DNA of 64,000 nt, taken from positions 852,567-916,566 of the forward strand of contig JAQFVV010012673.1 in the NCBI GenBank assembly GCA_028023455.1, read 5' to 3'. The DNA comes from Epiperipatus broadwayi (Eukaryota; Onychophora; Udeonychophora; Euonychophora; Peripatidae). Position 1 is the stretch's first letter, and each line of letters starts with the position of its first letter. The notes beneath the pieces are model-generated. The model was not told the origin of the DNA and searched no databases. It worked only from the letters and a program-made list of their open reading frames with translations. Positions 1-11,613 of the stretch are shown here, piece by piece. Both the position numbers and the translations under genes were made by a program.

Positions 1-787
1 CCACATCACCTCTGCACACTTTCTTATTTCATCCATCCATCTCACATGTGGTCTCTTTCTGGGTCTTTTACAATATCTTGGAATCTATACTTGTGATAAA
101 ATTAAATAATCAAATGGTTTTATTATACAGGAATTCATAAGAAATTTCAGAGCCAGGAGTGAAATATCTGGATTCAATCCAAGTATTTTAAGATTTAGAG
201 CTTTCTCCTTGACTTCTGCACAAAATCATGTAGCATAATAATATGATTAAAATTTATGACCTTGTTTTTCACCTGTTTGTGATAGTTTATAAGTAAATTG
301 GTTATTAAAAAAAAGTTCAATAACCAGAAGAAAAAGAAACAATGAAAAGTAGATTAAAATCATTAAAAGATAGAATTATTTAATAATTGTAAATACTTTA
401 CAAATATGGTGATAGCTTAAAAGTAATAAGTAGATCAGACATTGACAGACTGCAGCTCACAAATCAAAGCAGCTCTTTGGTCTCCATCTCATGGTTCTGT
501 TTATCACAATAAACATAAGCACATTTTTATTTTCTTTGGTAAAATGTAAACAAATATTTTAATGACTCTAGAAGAGGAAAAATGCACATTGCAATGTTAT
601 TTTTTGAATCTAGCTTTGTTACAGAATAATAATTATAGTAAATGGTAAATGTTTATATATTAGAAAGTTGTGGATAAATCAAATTGTCAAACAATTTTTT
701 TGTTTTTATTTATTTATTTTTAAGAAAACGTTTTCCTTTCAGTAGATGTATACAGATTCTATTATATTCCTTTGCTAAAATAAATGA
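1..787. other. AT-rich DNA without visible genes
   Basis: No long open frame, splice-flanked exon or recognisable repeat was seen. Frames are closed by frequent stops. Confidence 0.6.
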
Positions 788-957
788 TACATCACATGAC
801 CTAAGGCTCCTCACTGATGAAAGCCACAAGCTAGAAACTAGCCTAGAAATATTGGATGAGTAATCATTAGATAATCCTGCATCCATTAATTATTCTGGCT
901 TGCACTGAGTGGTGCTAATTTATGGAGAGTTTTCCCTCTGTGTAAAATAAATGTTCA
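788..957 (+). repeat. Family A repeat copy with decayed hammerhead motif
   Basis: This is a short copy of the dispersed family A found at about ten places in the window. It carries the hammerhead-like block at 808-849: TCCTCA, then CTGATGA, then GAAACTAG, but the cleavage triplet has become GCC and the downstream half of stem I no longer pairs. It ends with the shared tail reading GGCTTGCACTGAGTGG and then a GGAGAGTTTT-like stretch. The short length and changed cleavage site suggest an old inactive copy. Confidence 0.7.
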
Positions 958-1338
958 AATATATCCACAACCATTCAAAAATTTATATTTCTCATGAATA
1001 TATTTGTCATTTATTTCCTTGTGTTTGTTTAATGGGGGAAAGGTGAGATACCTCATTCCTTATGGCTCTTGAGTAGTATGGGGTTGGAAGATTTAGATAA
1101 AATGGCTAACCGATTTAAAATGTTTGCTGACCCCTGAGGACTGTGAATAGCCATTATTTTTATGCTTAGGATATTTTAATGATTTGGTTTTGAAATATGA
1201 CTACATTTAGTGATGTATTACATCTAAGGAATCATCTAATTGTATGAAACAATAAAACTTGATGTGTTAGGGTGTTTCGCAGTTTGCAAAAATGAAAATA
1301 GGTGAATTCTAATATGTTAAAATGTATTGTAGTTTAAA

Positions 1339-1671
<333 letters not shown>

Positions 1672-2754
1672 TGACATTTGGGCCTATGAAGTTGTATCAG
1701 CAGATACTAAAGATGCTTTTAATATTTCAGTTATTCTAAAATAAAAATAAAATGATAACAAATACTGCAGCATCAGGCATTTTATTAAATAAGTTGTATT
1801 AAATCATGCATTAGTGATTTTCAATGATTCAGAGTTATTTTCAAGAACCCATAAATATATTGCAATATAATTTTATTATCAAAAAAAAAAACGAAAAAAG
1901 TTTGATTTATACAGTTTTTTTAATTTCATTTTATCAATGTCAGCAAACCATTTGATTTTCTTGATTGAGCAGGTATATATCAATATTTGTATACACAGTT
2001 ATATTACTATGATATGGCCACCAATAATGCAAAATCCTTTTTATCCAGACAAAATTTCAAAGTGGTGTTTCGATTTATCATTTTAACTATTGCTAGAAAA
2101 AAAAATTGTGTGATATAAATATAAGTTTATTGTGCATTTCACATTGTAATAGTTTGTTATTAATAAAATACACTTACTTAGTTTACAAAAATCATTTCAT
2201 TTTCAAACTGTAAATGAAAAAAATCAATATTTATTTTAATTTTCAGAAGATGGGTTTATAATGAGAAATGTATTCACTGTTAAAAGCTGAAAAATTCATA
2301 AATCCCAAAACTTCTGACACCAGGAATTTTGGATTAATGATAAACTGCTTGTAAATAAATAGTCAATGATGGAATTTTATTCATATTATACAAATATTAT
2401 CTGAAGATAGAACAACAGCTACTTAACTCAAAACAGATGACTTTTTTTGGAGTCAGATCCTCTAGGCAAATAACCAGAAATTCTTCACTGATACATTCAC
2501 ATTTAAAGATGTTGTTAAGAGAATAATAAACACACATTAAAAATAGTTTCATTCAATACTGAAGTTGTACATTGGAATTTTTTTTATATTAAAAACAACC
2601 TATATTCTATTAATAATTTTTATTAGTTGTTCATTAGACTAGAGATTATCCAATAATAAATGAAATTCTGTAGTGTAATTTTTATTACGTTTATCTCATG
2701 CAAGGTAAGGACTAGTTTCTATCTGCTTTTAACACCTTTTGGAGGGATGTGATT
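1672..2754. other. AT-rich DNA without visible genes
   Basis: Nothing recognisable apart from short homopolymer runs. Confidence 0.6.
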
Positions 2755-2860
2755 AAAAACATATGACTACAGACATGTGGAAAAGAAGTATGATTTCCAA
2801 GATGCACATTTCATACAGAAGCAGCACTTATCAGTTGGATCAGAATACAATCGCTTACAG
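2755..2860 (-). repeat. Diverged family B repeat fragment
   Basis: On the minus strand, 2799-2845 reads as a degraded version of the family B hammerhead: CCAA, then CTGATAA (G8 changed to A), a GTGCT-type stem II start and GAAAT. It is too diverged to be active and is recognised only by comparison with better copies at 22.4, 35.2 and 46.2 kb. Confidence 0.5.
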
Positions 2861-2938
2861 ATATTGTTCAATATATATATATATATATAAAATACATATT
2901 TTGCGGGTTCATCCATGTTAAAAACTTTTAATATTAAT

Positions 2939-2984
2939 ATACTGATGTTTTGACTTGGTCACACAAGCCATCCACAGAGTTATA
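2939..2984 (-). ncRNA. Degenerate hammerhead-like motif at left PLE-1 end
   Basis: Mirror copy of the motif at 4215-4260. On the minus strand it has CTGTGGA and the GGCTTG/CAAGTC stem II, but the GAAAC block has become AAAAC (conserved G12 lost) and the cleavage site reads ATC. Probably inactive. Confidence 0.5.
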
Positions 2985-3127
2985 AAAGGTAGAAAGATGG
3001 TTGTAGAGGTGCTACAATCACTGATTTGAATAAAATGTTAAAATTCCACCAATAGCAAAAAATGTTAAATTTAGGAATGTTTTTTAAAAAAATCTTTCCA
3101 AATAGGAGGAAGTTTGCATGTATCATC

Positions 3128-3590
3128 TCACTTATTGATACAATCTGGCCTTTTAAATATCTCAATGGCTTCTCTAATTTTGCATTGGTAGATATTATCA
3201 CATCTGGATATGATCCTGGTACTAGAAAAATCAATTTTATGACCTGAATCTATAGTATGGAGTGAGAGTGCTGCTGATGATGAGTGTTGTTTAACTGTAT
3301 TAGCATGCTCATCTCTCCTAACACTGATGTGACGATTACTCATACCTATGTAAGAAGCTTTACAATTTTTACATGAGATTTGATAGACACCATGAGATTC
3401 AAGAGGGATTGAATCCTTAGGCTTGGTTATTATATTGCTGATCTTTTGATGAGCAGAAAATGCTGTATCTATATTATAGCATTTTAATATACGTCTGATA
3501 CTGTCTGTAGCTCCTTTTACATATGGAACACAAATCCTAATAGTTGATTTATCATCTTTTTGTTTCCTATTTTGTCTATTTTGGGCTTGA
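3128..3590 (-). pseudogene. PLE GIY-YIG endonuclease region, truncated arm
   Basis: The minus arm of PLE-1 encodes the same domain as the plus arm. It includes a GVYQISC segment followed by SYIG, which are the two halves of the GIY-YIG signature, then an RRDEH block and a C-terminal CKIREAIEI helix typical of PLE proteins. Compared with the plus arm it has a premature stop right after a CINK motif near 3128, so the last ~20 residues are lost. There is no start codon of its own; this is an internal fragment of a longer polyprotein. Confidence 0.8.
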
Positions 3591-3611
3591 AATAAGGCCT
3601 TTTTTATAAAA

Positions 3612-4127
3612 GCCCAAAATAGACAAAATAGGAAACAAAAAGATGATAAATCAACTATTAGGATTTGTGTTCCATTTGTAAAAGGAACTACAGACAGTAT
3701 CGGCTGTATATTAAAACGCTATAATATAGATACAGCATTTTCTGCTCATCAAAAGATCAGTAATATAATAACCAAGCCTAAGGATTCATTCCCTCTTGAA
3801 TCTCATGGTGTTTATCAAATCTCATGTGAAAATTGTAAGACTTCCTACATAGGTATGAGTAATCGTCGCATCAGTGTTAGGAGAGATGAGCATGCTAATG
3901 CAGTTAAACAACACTCATCATCATCAGCACTCTCACTCCATACTATAGATTCAGGTCATAAAATTGATTTTTCTAGTACCAGGATCATATCCAGATGTGA
4001 TAATCTCTACCAATGCAAAATTAGAGAAGCCATTGAGATACTTAAAAGGCCAGAGTGTATCAATAAGCGAGATGATACATGCAAACTTCCTCCTATTTGG
4101 AAAGATTTTTTTAAAAAACATTCCTAA
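3612..4127 (+). pseudogene. PLE GIY-YIG endonuclease region, open frame
   Basis: One frame is open from about 3612 to the stop at 4125-4127, roughly 171 codons, without an upstream start codon at the expected position. It covers the linker (FVKGTTDSIG, HQKISNIITKPK), the GIY-YIG nuclease (GVYQISCENC, SYIG, then VRRDEH) and the C-terminal helix CKIREAIEILKRPECINK. In PLEs this nuclease is thought to nick target DNA to prime reverse transcription. The upstream reverse transcriptase is absent because the element breaks at the palindrome centre. The first in-frame ATG (3855) lies inside the nuclease and would give only a partial domain. Family assignment is firm; function of this copy is not expected. 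Confidence 0.85.
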
Positions 4128-4214
4128 ATTTAACATTTTTTGCTATTGATGGAATTTTAACATTTTATTCAAATCAGTGATTGTAGCGCCTCTACAACCG
4201 TTTTTCTACCTTTT

Positions 4215-4260
4215 ATAACTCTGTGGATGGCTTGTGTGACCAAGTCGAAACGTCAGTATA
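4215..4260 (+). ncRNA. Hammerhead-like motif at right PLE-1 end
   Basis: Elements in order: ACT before the core, CTGTGGA at 4221-4227 (A6 changed to T relative to CTGANGA), a 6-bp stem II GGCTTG/CAAGTC, GAAA at 4247-4250 followed by CGTC, and AGT pairing with the upstream ACT. PLEs are known to carry minimal type I hammerheads with a tiny ACGT stem III. The A6 substitution, shared with the left arm, suggests low or no activity. Confidence 0.6.
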
Positions 4261-4369
4261 TTAATATTAAAAGTTTTTAACACGGATGAACCCGCAAAAT
4301 ATGTATTTTATATATTTAACCCGTGCAAATCTTCGTTTTAACATATATATATATATATATATATATATG

Positions 4370-5590
4370 GATAACAAATTGCTACAATTTAATTGATGTA
4401 TCAAATTTGCTGCTCTTATAACTTTGACCCCAACTACTTTAATAATTTTTATTAATCAGTCATTACATTAAAAATTTCACAATAATGAATAATATTTCTG
4501 TGGTGTAATTTTCCCTACACCACCTTTAAATGGTAAACATGAACTCTGAAATATAAAAAGATGCTTAAAATTGATGAAATTCCAGTAGCTTGTATTGACT
4601 TTTATGAGTTAATACTCCATTCTAATTTGCAAAATATCGATCATGAAGAAAATTTGAAGTGTAAAAATATTTTTGTGTCATGCATTTATTCAAAAATTTT
4701 ATTTAATTAGTAAAAAAAATTGTATATTTATCAGAGTGAAAATAGATATCAACTTCATTTATTTACTACAGATGCCAAGTTAGTATTCAGGTCAAATGCA
4801 TGAAAATTTTTTTATGTAGATGGTACGAGATTTAAATCATTTTTTTTAAAAATTTAAATGAAAATACTAATAATGAAAAAAGTACATCAGGTATTGTTAT
4901 TATAATTTAACTTATCAATTCCACATTGTTAAATTTTTAGAATTTAAAATATTTTTTTTCTCTAAATATTACATAATTCAATTTTTTAAAGCTGAATAAA
5001 ACCAAACATATTGGTAAGACTACAATAATTAGAAACATTACACAACGCCCTCTAGAATACAGATAATAAAATTGTGCTACGAGGTGTCTCAATGTTATTT
5101 ACTGAATTTTTATCTTTCAGTCCCACATTGTTAAATTTTTCTAATTTTAAATTATATTTCAAACATTTTTTCTCAAATTATGCTAATACGATTTTTTATT
5201 AATCTTAAGCTTAGAAATATTATCTTTAATCAATTTACAGAAACTTCAATAATACTTTGGGAGCATATTAAATCATGAATACATTTGAAAAAAAAACAAA
5301 ACTTAAAGGATGTGAAATTATGTAATTAATATAATATGAAATACTTTATACTAAGAGTGCACTTTTCAATGAAAATTACATCAACCTAGTGAAAACTGAA
5401 ACTAAAAATTCCTATAACATCCTTATCTATCTGCCATCTCCTTTCTCTTTCACTATCTGGAAAATATTTTGCAATTCATTAAGAATCACATTCCACAGAT
5501 TAGGAACTTGGGATGTACAAAAATGTACTTTAGTTTAATTTTGCTGTTTCATTTTTTTATAATTTATATTTGGAACAAGTTTTTGGAAGA
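4370..5590. other. AT-rich DNA without visible genes
   Basis: No open frame above background. Two short similar stretches (CCACATTGTTAAATTTTT, near 4920 and 5122) suggest an old local duplication, nothing more. Confidence 0.55.
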
Positions 5591-5591
5591 C

Positions 5592-6424
5592 TTATTAAGC
5601 CAATAAACATCACATGATCACTATTTCTTATGCTTGCTCATAACTGTTATAAAAACAGGCAAAACTCTCTACATGTATTGCCACTCAATACAAGCCAGAG
5701 TAATCAATGGATTCCAGAAGGCTTGTGCATAAAATCCCCATCTAGTGCATATTCATCCAATATCCCCAGACTAATTTCCGGCTTGTGACCTTCATCAGTG
5801 AGGAATCTTGGATCTGAGAGCACTGCAGCTATATCTTAGGATCTAATGCAATTCTCCAGCAGCCACCTTTTATCTCTACTTAATTACAAAACTATGAGAC
5901 TTAGATTGAAAACACTATAATATTTTCAGTCCAAGCTCATAAGCTTATATAATCATATAATAACAGTTAAGAGCAAGCATAAGAAGTAGTGATCATGTGA
6001 TGTTTATTGGCTTAAAACTAATCCTGCCTAATAGGATAGTGGTGGCTATGGTTATTAAAGAACCAAAAACACCAAATTTATGGGTACTGAACTGAGTTCA
6101 GATCTATATAACTATATAAGCTTATGAGCTTGGACTGAAAATATTATAGTGTTTTTAATTTAAGTCTCATAGTTTTGTAGTTAAGTAGAGATAAAAGGTG
6201 GCTGCTGGAGAATTGCATTAGATCCTAAGATATAGCTGCAGTGCTCTCAGATCCAAGGTTCATCACTGACAAAGGCCACAAGCCATAAACTAGTCTGGGG
6301 ATATCGGATGAGTAGGAACTAGAAGGGGATTTTATGCACAAGCTTTCTGGCATCCATTGATTACTCTGGCTTGCATTGAGTGGCACTACTGTATAGAGGG
6401 TATTTGCCTGTTTTAATAACATTT
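5592..6424. mobile_element. Family A repeats, inverted pair
   Basis: Two family A units face away from each other: 5592 to about 5955 on the minus strand and about 5965-6424 on the plus strand. Both share a GATCATGTGATGTTTATTGG segment, a GTGCTCTCAGATCCAAG segment, the hammerhead block and the tail with CATTGATTACTCTGG and GAGTGGCA. In the minus copy the tail runs straight into the next unit's AAGCATAAG start, as in a circularly permuted or head-to-tail unit. There is no coding potential. Confidence 0.8.
5763..5804 (-). ncRNA. Hammerhead ribozyme-like motif, best family A copy
   Basis: Reading the minus strand: TCCTCA, CTGATGA (full CTGANGA core), a GGT/GCC three-pair stem II with a CACAA loop, GAAA, then TTAGTC with GTC as cleavage triplet, and TGGGGA. 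TCCTCA pairs with TGGGGA over six positions including one G-T. Weak points: the pair closing stem II next to the core is A opposite G instead of G-C, and stem III is very short. All core nucleotides of the known motif are present. Activity is uncertain. Confidence 0.6.
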
Positions 6425-7003
6425 ATGAAGCAGATATGAATATGAGATATAAGTTTGAAAGTGTTCTTTTTTTTAAAAAAGAAATTGAATTATTTCAATG
6501 TAAAAAACAAATTAAACTTTTATGTTTTTTGATTTATAATAAGCTACTGATTATTTTAATTCTTCTAAATTTAAAGTAAAATGTATAAAACGTTCTTAAT
6601 CCATTAAGTGCAACTTATAAGTAATGTATTTATGTAATTAATATTTTTTACGTCCGTAAATGTAAATAATATCCTACACAATATATTAATATTCTGAATG
6701 TTCCCCATAAGAACATTGGTTTAAAAAAATAATGTTCAAAAAATTCAGGAGCTTTTAATCAGATACGGGAATAAAATCTTACTTAGAAATTTCAATTTGA
6801 ACTATTATCCCTTCAAAATGTTGATTTATTTAATTATAGATTTTCTCAGTAAAGAAAGACTGTGAATGATAAAAAGTAGTACTGCAGTGATCTGTTTCTG
6901 CATTTATTAATTTTAAATATAGAAAATTTTCTCATTGGTATATAATTACTTTAAGTAAATTAGGTAGATGTAGAGTTGCTATTCTGCAAAATTTACTGTA
7001 TAT
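6425..7003. other. AT-rich DNA without visible genes
   Basis: No feature recognised. Confidence 0.55.
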
Positions 7004-8071
7004 ACACCTGGGTCTCATTTTATGCGATATATAGGTTCCTCAGAAAACACGCACAAACGAAATTGTGCAAAAATAGACGTAACTTACATTGAAAAAGGGG
7101 GGATGTGGTCTGTAAGTTTTCAAAATTCGCGTAAAAGCAATGCACCAACGTAAAATTACTTTAAAATTCGTGCAAAAAAAAATAAGGAAATAAAATATGA
7201 CTAATAAATTTAAAATTTGAAAAAAATTGATACAAGACAAACTTTTTTTAACTATAATATTTAATTTTATTCAAAATAATATATTTTTATGCATAATTTA
7301 CAGTACAGTAATTTACATTTTTATACATGTTTTAATTATTATAGCTATTTGCCAAAAAACACGTTCGTTTGCAAACAACTAGTGCCAACTTCACACTCAT
7401 GTTGTGACAGTGGTTTTCTGGTGACAATGTAATTAGTAATTAATCTTTGAGACAATGATTTTATTAATTGTTTATGAAACTAACAACTAAAAATTAGATT
7501 CTTATTTTTGTCTTTAATTTTCAATTCCGTTTAAAAATCAAATTTCAAGTCACATTATTTCAAGTCGCCGTAAGTAATTTTTAAATTGTTAATTACAATT
7601 AAAAATCAGATTTTAATTTTTAATTGTCAAATTTAATTGTGCTCACTGCTATTACTGACCTTTTAAAAATAAACTTGCGGACACTAAATGATTAATAATT
7701 GATTAAACGTTCTTTTTTAAAAAGCAAAAACAGAATGTGATTTAAAATGCAAAATTAACACGCACAATGTTTGAACAAATTTATATTATAATCTTGTAAA
7801 ATTTAATGTGTGTATACATAAAATGTGGAAATCATGATTTTAATTTCATTATTGCATAAAATCTTACTATTATAAAGCACTGAAAATATTGAAATTACTA
7901 AGTTGAAAGTCGAATTCCAATAATGTGCTATTACTTTCAATATAACGTAAGTGCGCAAAATTTATTATTTAAAGTAATAGTGCAATATCGGATTTTGACT
8001 TCCGGTGAAACACAAATTGCCTAACTTCAAAATTGTGTTAAATAAGTCCATGTATAAAGAGACCCGGGTGT
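7004..8071. mobile_element. 1.07-kb non-autonomous element with terminal inverted repeats
   Basis: The left end begins ACACCTGGGTCTCATTTTAT and the right end, read on the other strand, begins ACACCCGGGTCTCTTTATAC, giving imperfect inverted repeats of about 20 bp. The flanks are TA-rich (TATAT on the left, GTATATATA on the right), so the target duplication cannot be read with confidence. The interior has scattered CG dinucleotides unlike its surroundings and no transposase frame. It looks like a non-autonomous DNA transposon; the superfamily is not assignable from the ends alone. Confidence 0.65.
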
Positions 8072-8163
8072 GTATATATATATTAATTGTAATATTTTCA
8101 CGGATAAAAGATGTCATATTATTATTACTATTTATGGGATATTCCATGTAGTGAAAAAGATAA

Positions 8164-8207
8164 ATGCTGATGTTTCAGTACAATATCAAGTACCTTCCTC
8201 GGAGCAT
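8164..8207 (-). ncRNA. Hammerhead-like motif, PLE type
   Basis: Minus strand: ATGCT, CCGAGGA (U4 changed to C in CTGANGA), GTAC/GTAC stem II with a TTGATATT loop, GAAAC, ATC, then AGCAT. ATGCT and AGCAT pair perfectly as stem I. Only the U4 substitution spoils the core. Confidence 0.6.
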
Positions 8208-8214
8208 CCTCTTT

Positions 8215-8248
8215 CTGAGGAAGGTACTTGATATTGTACTGAAACGTC
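8215..8248 (+). ncRNA. Hammerhead-like motif, PLE type, intact core
   Basis: Plus strand: CTGAGGA at 8215-8221, GTAC/GTAC stem II, then GAAACGTC at 8241-8248. The core is intact but the upstream half of stem I is replaced by CTCTTT, which does not pair with AGCAT. Together with the minus-strand partner it reveals the original complete motif. Confidence 0.6.
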
Positions 8249-8318
8249 AGCATTTAGCTTTTTCACTACACGGAATATTCCGTAAATAGTAATAATAATA
8301 TGACATATATATATATAT

Positions 8319-10555
8319 TGTAACGATCCGGAGAAAATGACTTATGTAAACTGCACTACGAGGCGCCATCTAAGCATTTGAACCTAGAAAAATTTATAAA
8401 GTAGGCAGATACGTAAGTCAAAAAAAAAAATAAAAATTTTTTTTTTCCTTTTTTAAATATTTTGGTTCCGGTCGTTAGCCCATGTCACTAGCTCAGTGGA
8501 ATAGCAGAGATTTAATAAGATAATCTAAGAGCATATACATAAAAAAGAATAAAATAAGCCACTGCCAGTAATTAACATACAAACATTTATTTATGCACAT
8601 ATATATAAGATTTAAAATTATTTTAGTATTAGTTTTACATTTTAATTTTTAACATTCTTTTTAACTTTGATTTTTGACTTTAATTTACATTTAATTACTA
8701 TTATATTCTAATTTTATATTTTAATTAAGTTCGCACAGATGGGATTATAGAAGCTTGTTTTAATATGTTGCTATAGATTGGTTACATAGATTACACGGTT
8801 AAAAACATTTCAAAATAAACATAAACGATCAAAATATAAAATCATTGATTACTGACAATTGCGGAGGGAAATTTATACGTAACCCAATAGTATTCACCAT
8901 AAGATACTTGCATTGTCACCAATAACTTAAAAGACATCAGAATAAATACATTTTAGATACTCACCGTAAGGTATCATTATTTATCGAATGTCTATATATT
9001 TTGATCAAATATGGAAACGCAAAACATAGTTAACCAATAAACAATCCATGCAAGCGTCTATAAACAACTTAAATTTAATGCATTTTTATTTAGGATCGAG
9101 TATGAATATTACATAGATTTGCATTGAAATTAAAATATTCTATCCCTATTTAACCTTAGGCTAAAATTCGCCGTCAAACTGTCACCAATCCATCTGATAT
9201 ATCGATGTATTCAATGTAATACGAAATACGGCAGCACCAAAAGAATTAAGAAAGACATTGACTCTCAATCAGATAGGAATATTACATCTATCTAACGAGA
9301 AGAACAATAAAAAAAAAACTCCATAGAAAGGAACTGCGTTCTCCGTCTTATAATTCCTTCCATAGGCAAACGGAAGTGTGCGGCGTATGAAGCGATTCTG
9401 CCCATAGCGAATCAATATTACATCTACTAATCACACCAATATATCCAATCCATTGACCCAATTTAACCACGAAACAAATAACCTAAGATTACCCTCCCCT
9501 AATATAACTTTACAAATCTATACAGCCATTCACGCCCGACTTAAGTTTAACATTTATATAATTTAACTTAACGGAAAACAGAAATCATAATAAAACTTAA
9601 AAGAACAAAATTAAATAAATGGAAATGATTTTAAATAAATAAATAAAAAATACATCAAATAACATTATTAATAAATTAAGTTGGTCAGATAGGATAATAT
9701 TGCAATCATTTAAATATGGAAAATTTTAATTTAATGTTCATTATTTATAAAGTTCTTACGGTTTAAAAAGTTCATCTTTATCCGTTGCTTGCCATGAACG
9801 TGAATTCCCACGCTGTCCTAAGATTGGTATCCATTTAGCCATTGTTTTATTTATTCATTCGGAGGTTTTTTTTAGTTTAATTGGTCCTCAATGTAGGAAA
9901 CGATAGTTCATTTCTTTTTCTTTCTTAGCAAAGCTGAAGGGATTGAATCGTGCGTCTTTTTTCAATCCCTTCTCCTTCACTTCCGCACTAACACATCTCT
10001 CTCACATCGTAATAATCATTCACTAGTCACTGATTAATAATTTCCAAATTTTCCTTTTATATTAATGTGAAGGATTGAATTTACATTACGTCACCGATGC
10101 GATGGTCCTTTTGCTGCGGTCCGATTCCATAGGGATTTCTTCTTATTTGCTAACAGTTTCTATTGTTTTCCTATCTGACCGGTATTTTTACATTTAAATG
10201 CCCAAGGCTGGTTTACATTTGACTAATTAAATTTATCATTTCCATTTCTGATTAATTAACCTGTTTTCCAAATCAAAGATATATTTAAAGATAAATTTAA
10301 AGATATAATTTTATCTCCAAATCTTTTTAAGTTTTTGTTTTTAAAATACCTTTTCTATTTTTAATACAGTTTTATTTTAATAATTTTTTATATCTGTGCG
10401 ATTTAATATATAAGAGTTTAAGATGATATTTAATTTCAATTTTTAATTCTAAAAGAAAATTTTTAAATGCGAACTAAATGCGAACTTTTTAATTTACTTT
10501 CATGTTTAATAAATAAAAAAAAACAACAATGTAATGAACGTCTGTGCTCGTTACA
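8319..10555. mobile_element. 2.24-kb TG...CA element, copy 1 (solo-LTR-like)
   Basis: The element starts TGTAACGATCC and ends CTCGTTACA, an 8-bp inverted TGTAACGA/TCGTTACA, and is inserted into a (TA)n array, leaving ATAT on both sides. A second copy in opposite orientation lies at 31645-33718 and matches along its length, for example near both ends and around the GGCAGTGGCTT block. No open frame for gag, pol or transposase is present. TG...CA ends and a possible 4-bp duplication fit a solo LTR; a non-autonomous DNA transposon is the alternative. GC is higher than the flanks around 9.2-10.2 kb. Confidence 0.7.
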
Positions 10556-11160
10556 ATATATATATATATATATAAATGATGCACAGACACTTTAATATGA
10601 CCCCACCAAAACATTTGATTTAAGAATACTCAATAAGAAATAATATATATTTTTATAAAATCAGCATATTCTACATTTTTCTGTTTTTCCGGATGTAATG
10701 GAATTGAATGTAAAATTTTAAAAGCAATTCTTCACTACATTATGCATGATAAAAATTAACAGACTTATTAAAACTATTTTAAGGAAAAACCAGAATATAG
10801 TTTCTCTGGAAAAGAAAGATTCTATATAAAAAGTATTCCAACAATACTCAATAGATATAAATGAGATAGATAGATCATAGCTGAAAAAAGAATAATATGA
10901 CAAGCTACAAAAAGAACTCTCAGAAAAAAGTATAATGCAAAAAAGATCATAAGTCACTGTCATACTATCTCAAATAAACAGAATAAAGGATTGGATTATG
11001 AAGTGTAACTGTATGTATTGGCACATGTCATTTTCATAATCATTACAAAACTCATTCTGGACCACTTTCTCCCTCCATGACTCCAATTCTTCCAAGAGTT
11101 CGGATGGTTATAATAATTCATACATAATATCTAATGATATTTTATACCCAGTAAAAATAA
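10556..11160. other. AT-rich DNA without visible genes
   Basis: Nothing recognised after the initial (TA)n. Confidence 0.5.
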
Positions 11161-11197
11161 ATATGAAGTATTATTCATATTTAAATTGGATAGTTTA

Positions 11198-11244
11198 TTC
11201 CAGCTGATGAGTGATATTGAGGTCATGAAACAATTGTCTTGGAA
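11198..11244 (+). ncRNA. Hammerhead ribozyme, best motif in the window
   Basis: Order: TTCCAG at 11198-11203, CTGATGA at 11204-11210, stem II GTGAT/GTCAT with loop ATTGAG (five pairs, two of them G-T), GAA at 11227-11229, the self-complementary ACAATTGT at 11230-11237 as stem III, C17 at 11238 (cleavage triplet GTC), then TTGGAA at 11239-11244. TTCCAG pairs with TTGGAA over six positions with one G-T. All conserved core bases of the hammerhead are present. The palindromic stem III would be stable mainly in a dimeric RNA, as proposed for minimal hammerheads. Cleavage has not been tested. Confidence 0.72.
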
Positions 11245-11568
11245 GATCTGATTGGCTGGTTAGTTTAATATGAGATCAAAGATTGGAAGTGGACATTTCA
11301 AGTGAATTTGATTGGCTGGGTATCTAAACATTAATAACAAGTTAATTTATTTGAGCTTATTGTTATAAAAAATTGGATTATATTATAATGTATTATTTAA
11401 TATTTAAGACAATACAATTTGCAACTACTTTTAACTTATGTAAGACTTTTATAATATTTAAATATTTAAGTTTGTAGGATGTGGTTAGTGATTAGTGAGC
11501 CTGGATTTGTTATTTAAATGAAAAGGCATTGTACTTTACACCAATGTGTATAAACAAATAGATTGGTG

Positions 11569-11613
11569 CCAATTGACGAGTGATGTTGGGACTATAAAAC
11601 ATTTACCTTGAGG
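11569..11613 (+). ncRNA. Decayed second hammerhead of the dimer
   Basis: Contains TTGACGA at 11573-11579 (C3 changed to T), GTGAT, then ACTAT and AAAAC where GAAAC is expected. It sits 369 bp downstream of the first copy and is recognised by position and alignment. Confidence 0.6.

Larger units (their letters stand above)
2885..4316. mobile_element. Penelope-like element, two 3' fragments in inverted orientation (PLE-1)
   Basis: The segment is a long imperfect palindrome of about 1.43 kb centred near 3603. Each arm, about 700 bp, encodes the linker and GIY-YIG endonuclease part of a Penelope-like protein and ends in a hammerhead-like motif followed by ATATTAATATT and a GAACCCGCAAAAT-type segment. 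(TA)n tracts flank both sides (about 2872-2889 and 4343-4368). PLEs are known to carry a GIY-YIG domain and to occur as tandem or inverted copies with terminal pLTRs. The reverse transcriptase domain is missing from both arms, so neither copy is autonomous. Confidence 0.88.
8111..8307. repeat. ~97-bp-arm palindrome made of two PLE-type ends
   Basis: Two nearly identical arms meet near 8205-8211. Each contains GGTACTTGATATTGTACTGA and AGCATTT, then TTTTTCACTAC and TATTCCGT/TATTCCAT-type sequence running out into AATAATAATATGACAT. The same GTACTT...GTACTGAAAC segment occurs at the end of the PLE at 61.8-63.4 kb, so this is a back-to-back PLE terminal remnant without coding sequence. Confidence 0.75.
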
